Part shown: piece by piece, positions 58,185-64,000 of the stretch
Layout of the letters: the number at the start of each line of letters is the position of its first letter
Numbering within the stretch: the first letter of the stretch is position 1
Assembly: GCA_026225945.1 (NCBI GenBank)
Contig: JAMJFZ010003581.1
Coordinates: forward strand, 6,840,501 to 6,904,500
DNA length: 64,000 bases
Direction: 5' to 3'
Origin: Cricetomys ansorgei
Lineage: Eukaryota; Chordata; Mammalia; Rodentia; Nesomyidae
Position numbers and translations under genes: made by a program
Notes under the pieces: generated by a model
What the model was told of the DNA's origin: nothing
What the model saw: the letters and a program-made list of their open reading frames with translations, nothing else
The model's database searches: none

Positions 58185-58267
58185 TGTGGGTATAGTTTAA
58201 TAGTTGAGTACTTGCTAACAGGCATGAAGCCCTAGGTTCAAATGCAGCATCAATGAACAAAACCAAA
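58185..58267 (+). mobile_element. ID-like SINE fragment
   Basis: 'gggtatagtttaatagttga', 'gagtacttgctaacaggcat' and 'ccctaggttcaaatgcagca' match an ID-type tRNA-derived head. Confidence 0.6.
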
Positions 58268-58500
58268 ACCATGAAACTATTTTCCAAAGTGACTGTGGCC
58301 AATTGTATTGGCATAAGTAGCACACAAGAGGGGTATCTAGCATCTTTATCATCCTCCATAAATGTGATATGGTCAGTTTCTGTAATTTCAACCACTCTGA
58401 GAGCTCCCATAGTGAAACCTTATTATGATTCATTTCCATGGTGACTAATGATGCTGAGCGTGCCTTTCGTATTCCAATTTACTGTGTTTGACAGTGCAGC
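58268..58500 (+). mobile_element. Ancient L1 3'-end fragment, part 2
   Basis: 'ctattttccaaagtgactgt' and 'ggtgactaatgatgctgagc' continue the old-L1 text begun at 57781. The two parts are separated by later SINE insertions. Confidence 0.6.
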
Positions 58501-58548
58501 CACTACAGCTTATTTACCATTTTTTTATTGTATTTATTATTAATATGG

Positions 58549-58600
58549 GCATGTCTGTGGTGGCATTTTCTTGACTGCTAATTGATGTGTGAGAGCTCAG
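58549..58600 (+). mobile_element. Rodent L1-associated 3'-end repeat, left part
   Basis: 'gtggtggcattttcttgact' and 'gctaattgatgtgtgagagc' match the sense text of the family at 21961-22370. Interrupted at 58600 by the LTR. Confidence 0.7.
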
Positions 58601-58922
58601 TGTGGACGCCCGCCTCGCCTGCAAGGAAGACGCCGCACACAGGATTCTTCTGGTTCACGCTTTATTGAGGACAGCAGTTCAATTAAGTGTTGAGAGCGAA
58701 AGACCCTGATTGCAAAAGGTACCCTGCTTATATAGAGCATAGGGCTACGTGACCGTCAATGATTGGATACTCGTCCAGACCCTCATTAGCATGGAGGGAG
58801 GTGGCAAGGACTGCTCACCTGCGCCTGCGCTGTAACTTGTTTACTCCAAATGCGAGCAAGAAGAACCCGGAAGCAAGAAACCGGCGCCATCTTGTAATGG
58901 CATTTCAACTCGGCTCCCAACA
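58601..58922 (-). mobile_element. Solo IAP-like (ERVK/ERV2) LTR with perfect 6-bp target duplication
   Basis: A 322-bp element. On the minus strand it starts TGTTGGGAGCC and ends CCACA (5'-TG...CA-3'). It carries 'attacaagatggcgccgg' as in IAP LTRs, a TATATAAG box (58734-58727) and an AATAAAG poly(A) signal (58666-58660). It is flanked by GCTCAG on both sides (58595-58600 and 58923-58928), the 6-bp duplication expected for ERVK/IAP. No internal retroviral sequence is present, so it is a recombinational solo LTR. It retains promoter signals that could act on the minus strand. Confidence 0.9.
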
Positions 58923-58928
58923 GCTCAG

Positions 58929-59177
58929 CCCACTGTGGGTGGTGCCATCCCTAAGCAAATTGACCTGCAGTATTTAAAAAGGCAACTGAGAGTAGGCCTG
59001 GGACCAAGCCTGTAAGCAGTGTTCCTTTGTGGATTCTGCCTTGGTTCCTGCCTATAGTTCCTGCCTTTGCTTTCCTTGATGATTAACTGTAACCTCTATG
59101 TCAAGTAAGCCCTTCCCTCCTCTAAGTAGCTTTTTGTTAGTATTGTATCACAGCAGCAGAGAAGCAAACTAATACAG
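58929..59177 (+). mobile_element. Rodent L1-associated 3'-end repeat, right part
   Basis: 'cccactgtgggtggtgccat', 'gtaagcagtgttcctttgtg', 'gttagtattgtatcacagca' and 'agagaagcaaactaatacag' resume exactly where the left part stopped. Confidence 0.8.
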
Positions 59178-59595
59178 GGACTAATAGGAGAAGCATGGGT
59201 AAAAAGAGGGGCACGGGGTACCATTTGTTATTGGATAAACAACTGGTGTGTTCTTCTCTGGGAAGACAATGTCTTCTGCTCTCAGCATTCCTCAGTTGCC
59301 TGTTGTTCTTTGTGTAAGTTTGAGGGTTCATGAGCTTTTCTCTGTCCACATTAGCATGTCTCTTGGTATTTTCCCTGTTCAGGTCCTAAAAACACATGCA
59401 TACAAGTAACATTATATAGACTGAGTAGGTTATATTTATGTATTTAGCAATAAACACACATACATGTATGGAACAATAATTAATAAAGTAAGAGACAACG
59501 AATTTGAAAACAAGAAAAGTAGGTTATATTAGAGGCAATAGAGGGAGAAAAGGAGAGGGGGAAATGATGTAATTGTATTTTCTCTAAAAAAAATC
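59178..59595 (+). mobile_element. Rodent L1 (Lx-like) 3' UTR region
   Basis: 'ctctcagcattcctcagttg', 'acattatatagactgagtag', 'gttatatttatgtatttagc', 'gggggaaatgatgtaattgt' and the A-rich end match a common rodent L1 3' text. Confidence 0.7.
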
Positions 59596-59714
59596 AAATA
59601 TTTACAAAGATGGATAGAACTGGGAAATATGGTAAAAGTACATTACATACTTGAATGAAATGGCTTATGTAACCCGGATAGTAAAATAAGGAGAAAAAAG
59701 ATGGGTGAGGGACT

Positions 59715-59822
59715 TCCATACTGAGTCCCAGCAGTGTGGAGATAAAGAGACAGATTTCTCTGTGAGTCTGAGGTCAGACTTGTCTACATATTAAGAGCCC
59801 GTCTAAAAACAAAACAAAAACT
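59715..59822 (+). mobile_element. Old B1-like SINE
   Basis: 'gagtcccagcagtgtggaga', 'tgtgagtctgaggtcagact' and 'gtctaaaaacaaaacaaaaa' form a decayed sense B1. Confidence 0.6.
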
Positions 59823-60270
59823 AGAACTCAAAGACCATCCTCATCAATGAGGGCATATTATATGCTGTTTCAGAATATATACTCAGCTCCATTTTCCCTA
59901 ATTTTATGTCATTTTCATCATATCTTTTCCTTCTTCACCAATTTTAGATCTGACCTTGTATTGATGTCATTTCAAACAGCCTTTTAAAATATTTAAACAA
60001 GCCAAAAGCAATATGGTTGTTGATGTAGAATCTGCTTTTTTTTCTGTTTCTACTTCCTAAAAGAACACCCCCTCCCCACTGTGTGTGTATAATTAACTAT
60101 GCAGCACAATGTGCAAATGTGTGGGACTGGGATGGAGTCCAGCTACTGTCTCTATCTTTTATAGGGTGGGATGAGGGGGTGTCTGCTGGTGATGACCCCA
60201 TTTGAGTTTTGTGTTTCTGAACAAAATCTTGTGCTTTATGTATTTTCAGGACTGCTTGTATCCCATTTCT
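59823..60270. other. Unassigned AT-rich sequence
   Basis: Nothing recognised. Confidence 0.4.
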
Positions 60271-60280
60271 GTAAATAGAT

Positions 60281-60355
60281 TTGTTGGAATTTTGCTGGGA
60301 TTTCATTGAATTTATACATTGCTTTGAGTACTCTGGTTATTTTATTGATGTTGAC
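60281..60355 (-). mobile_element. L1 ORF2 fragment
   Basis: 'gctgggatttcattgaattt' and 'acattgctttgagtactctg' match the antisense of a conserved part of mammalian L1 ORF2. Confidence 0.6.
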
Positions 60356-60763
60356 TGTTCACTATTCCCACTCTCCCTTCTTCCTTCTCTGACAACTCCT
60401 TCCCTCTTGCTTTTCTCCCTCTTCATCGCCTCCCTTTCATCTTTTCTCTTTTTGGTATATTCATTTGGACTGTTTCTATCTCAGTGTCTTTGACTTCACT
60501 AATTCTTCCTTCTGCAGTCTTTAACACTCATTTAATTCCAAAAAGTGTATTCTTCTTCAATTCAAGGTCAATCTTCTTCAAGGATAGATTGCTTCTCTAT
60601 AATTCACCTGGAGTCTTTAGAAGAACTGTTCTTCTGTCTACTTCACTCTTTGTACTTAAATGGTTCTCATAAACATTTTAACATGTGCATCTACTAATTC
60701 TAATATTATTCTAATATTGTGTTAATTCAGCATTAGCCTTTTGGTTCTCTGCTTTTGTTTTGT
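60356..60763. other. Pyrimidine-rich sequence, possibly old L1
   Basis: Words such as 'cttcactaattcttccttct' resemble old L1 antisense, but assignment is weak. Confidence 0.3.
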
Positions 60764-60945
60764 GCTGGGGCTAGGAAGGCAGATCTTTATGCAATCTACT
60801 ACAGAGCTACATTCCAGAGTCCCTTTTACGTTTTTTAAAGACAGGATATTGCTATGTTAACCTGACTGGCCTTGAACTTCTGATCCTGCCTCAGCCTGGG
60901 GAAGAGCTGAGATCATAGATCTATGCTACTAGACTTGGCTGTGGA
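60764..60945 (-). mobile_element. B4 SINE (ID-B1 fusion), old
   Basis: The antisense ID-like part ('gctggggctaggaaggcaga', 'ctactacagagctacattcc') precedes an antisense B1-like part ('aaagacaggatattgctatg', 'ctggccttgaacttctgatc'). Confidence 0.65.
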
Positions 60946-61011
60946 CCAGTCCTGGCTGGGTTCTCTTCCCATTAAATTTTTCTTAATTATGTATCTGTAT
61001 ATTTATTTAGT

Positions 61012-61195
61012 ATGTGCATATGTATATATGCACATTTGTGGATGTATGTATGTGCACATGGGTGCACAGGTACCATAGTGCACATGCAGAGATTAGTGGA
61101 CAACTTTTGGGAGACAATTGTCTCCTTCTTCTATTCGGTTCCAGAGATGGCATTCAGGTCATCAGCCTTGGCAGCAAGAACCATTACTTTTTGGT
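61012..61195 (-). mobile_element. tRNA-derived SINE (B3-like), diverged
   Basis: 'tgcagagattagtggacaac', 'attgtctccttcttctattc' and 'caggtcatcagccttggcag' follow the antisense order of the element at 15684-15852. Confidence 0.7.
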
Positions 61196-61235
61196 TCACA
61201 TCGGCAGCTCTTCCCATTTTAAGGTGCATCGTTTT

Positions 61236-61271
61236 GCTATCTATCTATCATCTATCTATCTGTGTATCTAC

Positions 61272-61312
<41 letters not shown>

Positions 61313-61329
61313 ATCTATCATCTATCATC
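61236..61329. repeat. (TATC)n microsatellite
   Basis: TATC repeat with GTG, ACC and CATC interruptions. Confidence 0.97.
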
Positions 61330-61330
61330 C

Positions 61331-61640
61331 ATTTATTAGAATTTTTATTCTCTCATATATTGCTTTTCAACATCCTTCTGCCCCTCCCTTAATTCCTCCC
61401 ATCTCCCCCACATCTTCCATATCCCCCTAGAACTACCCCCCATCATCCCATGCCCACCCTGCCTCTCCCCAAGCAAGAACAGTCTTTCCAGGGTTACTGC
61501 TCAAACATGGCATAATAAGTTGGAACAGGGTCACTCAAAATTCCCTACTTCAATGTTGGACTAGGCAACCCATTAGGGGACTTGCATTAGTTTCTGCAAA
61601 TGATTTGAGTACATGGCAGACAGCAAATCTTACATTGCTG
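61331..61640. mobile_element. Rodent L1-derived fragment
   Basis: A C-rich stretch, then 'aacagtctttccagggttac', 'aaacatggcataataagttg' and 'ttggactaggcaacccatta' match the same L1 region as 50852-51046. Confidence 0.65.
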
Positions 61641-62160
61641 GCTACTGGATAGTTTTCTATTTTTATAAATATTCTTGAAGGTTTCAGGGTTTCAGTTTAG
61701 TTCCTGGAAAGTATTTTGGTCTTTTCAGGCCTTGCTCTAAGGATTTACTGAATGAGAATGGAGGAATGCTCACTCCAAGGTTAATAATTGGCCACTTCTG
61801 TGTACTTGAATGCCTCAGGAATCCCAAGCCTTGTGAGGTAATCACTTTAGCCTTAAGTGGGTCTCAATCCTGCTTCATTTCAGCACTTTTAGTTTCTTCC
61901 TGGATCTTTCCCCACATCCATGTGCTCTTCTGTGCTTGTCGAATCTCAGAATGAGCCCTCTGTAGTCCTGGATTCTCTATGTACATCTCAGTCTCATCTC
62001 TGCCAGACTCAGGAGAATCTATGGGGCCCCATTGGACTTCTCCTCCATGGACTGGAGTCTAGACTCTCTCTCAAGGTGGGGAGGATGATATGTTTCATTC
62101 ATTTGTTTCTTCTTTTCTTGGGATCATTGATATTCATTGGTCAATGCTCATAGCTTTGGA
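61641..62160. other. Possible continuation of L1-derived sequence
   Basis: Texture and position suggest more L1, but no stretch was matched confidently. Confidence 0.3.
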
Positions 62161-64000
62161 AACCAAAATCATATGTCTTGAAAACATTATTTTACTACTT
62201 TTATGTGTTTTAGCTATTTGAGAAAGGAGGGTCAATTTTCCCTTATTTCACAAAGAGCATATACAGAAGTTTAAGTAGAAGTTTAGACATGATTTCTTTT
62301 TCTTCTGGAATATATGTAGACTCTAACTTTCCATCTCCCTGTTTAGAACTCCTGAATGCTGAAATTATAGGTATGCAACCTCATACCCAGATCAGCACTA
62401 TTGTTTTGAATTTCTCAGGTGTGTAGCTGTGATCATACTTTTAGAGCTGCTAGAACATAATTGTATTATCAGCAAAACTAGGAAGATATCACAAAAACTG
62501 AGATCATATTGATGGTATACTCAGAATGGTGTTGTGTGGTTAGCTGGTGTATAATGTACATTACTTTGGCCATATTTCACTATCTTCTTTGTTCATCAAC
62601 ATGTGTATGAATTACTTGTTGAATTGCTCTCAGGCTTCAAATATAATTCATTGTGATTTCCAAATTGGAACATTAAAAGTTTCTCATACTGTTGTTGCAA
62701 ATTTCCAAACATCTTCTGATTTGTCCTAGGGAAAGTACTTCATTTACTGCTACTGTTAAGATTTACCTGGCTGGCTTCATGAACTGCTTAGTTTTCCTCT
62801 GCTAATGTGAACAGTAAAGCATGAGTGGAGCTTACTGATTAGTATCTGCTCTATCTAGTATTGGCTCCTATCTTTTACCATGCTAAGTGACACTTTGCAA
62901 GTGTTCAAGAATTACTTCATTTTATATGACTTGAATATTGTGTGGTAGAGTTGACTTTCTCCAGAAACTCTGGTCCAATTAACATGTAACATTTCACTTA
63001 AAGCACACTGCATTTGTCTTTGAGGAGAGACACATGTAGACAAAATTAGCATTCAAACATAATTCTTGCATGTATTGTATGGCTCTGAATCTAAATTTAG
63101 ACAAACATACATCTGTGAATTTAATTTTTAATAAGAGTGAATTTTTTGGTGAATTTCTTATTTAACAGTGTATTGTAGGATAAATAGGACATATGGTATA
63201 AGATCAATTCTAACTACAGACTAGTCTTATTCTTAGGATAAGATTAGAATCTTATTCTGAGTTAGTTAAGATAGCTGCTGGATTTTTTCTGAGTAGTATT
63301 GAAAGTCAATTTTAGATGTCATAATAAAATCTATTATCTTCATTCCCCCAATTTATACCAAATAACTTTATCATATTAATATTTCTTAATCTCTAACTTC
63401 ATGTTATCATTCCTTTTCTCCAAAAAGTGTTCAGAGGTCGGGATTAAAGAAGAATGATCTGAAGTGAACATAGAATACTTCAATGTTTGCTGATTGATTT
63501 TTGCCTGACCTACAAATTTGCTTATTAATCCAGCCCTGAACTTTTAATCATCACTTTAAGGAGATTATTTTAACCCTGTCTAAAACTATGTCTGTACAAA
63601 GAAATGAAAATCTGACATAGCTACACAAATAGAACCTCATATTTTACATTAACAATCTCATATTCTTTTATCTTTGGAATTGTTTGATTGACAACATGAA
63701 TCACCTGTTACATGTTGATAGTGCAGAAATGCAGCCCAAACCACTTGACCAGCACCAGTCATTTAAGTTTTGCCACAAGATCAGGCACATGACCTTGGGT
63801 GACAGCACTATCATCAATTCTTTGATATTCTCTAAAGCCCTTGATTTATTTTTACAACATAGTCCATGGTTGTTGACTGAAATATGTACATTCTGATGTA
63901 TGTAGGAGTGTCTTCATGGCCAGACTCATGGTCAGATGCTCCACATAATGTATTAGCATATCCAGTCAAAGGAATGTCACATCAGTGCTAACTAATGGTT
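62161..64000. other. Unique AT-rich noncoding sequence to window end
   Basis: No mobile element, exon or RNA gene recognised. Only short frames are present. Confidence 0.45.

Noticed and set aside
60356..60763. Pyrimidine-rich block as an old L1 fragment
   Set aside because: Only isolated words resemble L1, so I did not assign it to a family.

Overview
This is mammalian nuclear DNA from a muroid rodent. The diagnostic features are B1 SINEs on both strands, tRNA-derived B2/B3/ID/B4-type SINEs, rodent L1 3'-end fragments, an IAP-like solo LTR and many long microsatellites. Several of the better-preserved B1 copies share a variant in which the usual GTGTAGCCCTGG stretch reads TTGTAACTCTGG. I associate that form with cricetid rodents (voles, hamsters, deer mice) rather than Mus or Rattus, but this is from memory and unverified. 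I find no convincing protein-coding exon and no structural RNA gene. The window looks intergenic or intronic. Long open frames are almost all in microsatellites, SINEs, L1 pieces or the CpG island.

Layout. 1-6.5 kb is nearly repeat-free apart from simple tracts. It is comparatively GC-rich, with a small CpG-rich patch near 1.13-1.37 kb, a plausible poly(A) site near 2.96 kb, a cluster of ATAAA/TTTAT homeodomain-type motifs at 4.94-5.42 kb and a clear CpG island at about 5.44-5.82 kb followed by a polypyrimidine tract. This is the most promoter-like part. 6.5-10.8 kb is mainly unique sequence with a candidate conserved noncoding element at 9.2-9.6 kb. 10.9-28.2 kb is SINE-rich with L1 remnants and several microsatellites, including a long TTC tract at 27 kb. 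28.2-44.8 kb is mostly unique AT-rich sequence with scattered SINEs. It includes a possible decayed retrocopy (31.86-32.70 kb, minus strand) and a repeat-poor block at 41.9-43.95 kb that looks like developmental enhancer DNA.

44.8-64 kb is the youngest and most invaded part. It holds a GATA/GT microsatellite complex beside an LTR-like segment, two related dispersed-repeat copies (46.7 and 57.2 kb), another LTR-like unit at 48.2-48.8 kb, several L1 fragments, and a solo IAP-like LTR (58,601-58,922). The IAP-like LTR has a perfect 6-bp target duplication and sits inside an older rodent repeat.

No set of genes working together can be described. The likely function of the window, if any, is regulatory: a CpG-island promoter and enhancer-like islands in a gene-poor interval. 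Conservation, transcription and chromatin data are not available here, so every regulatory call is inference. I saw no new biological system that I can defend.
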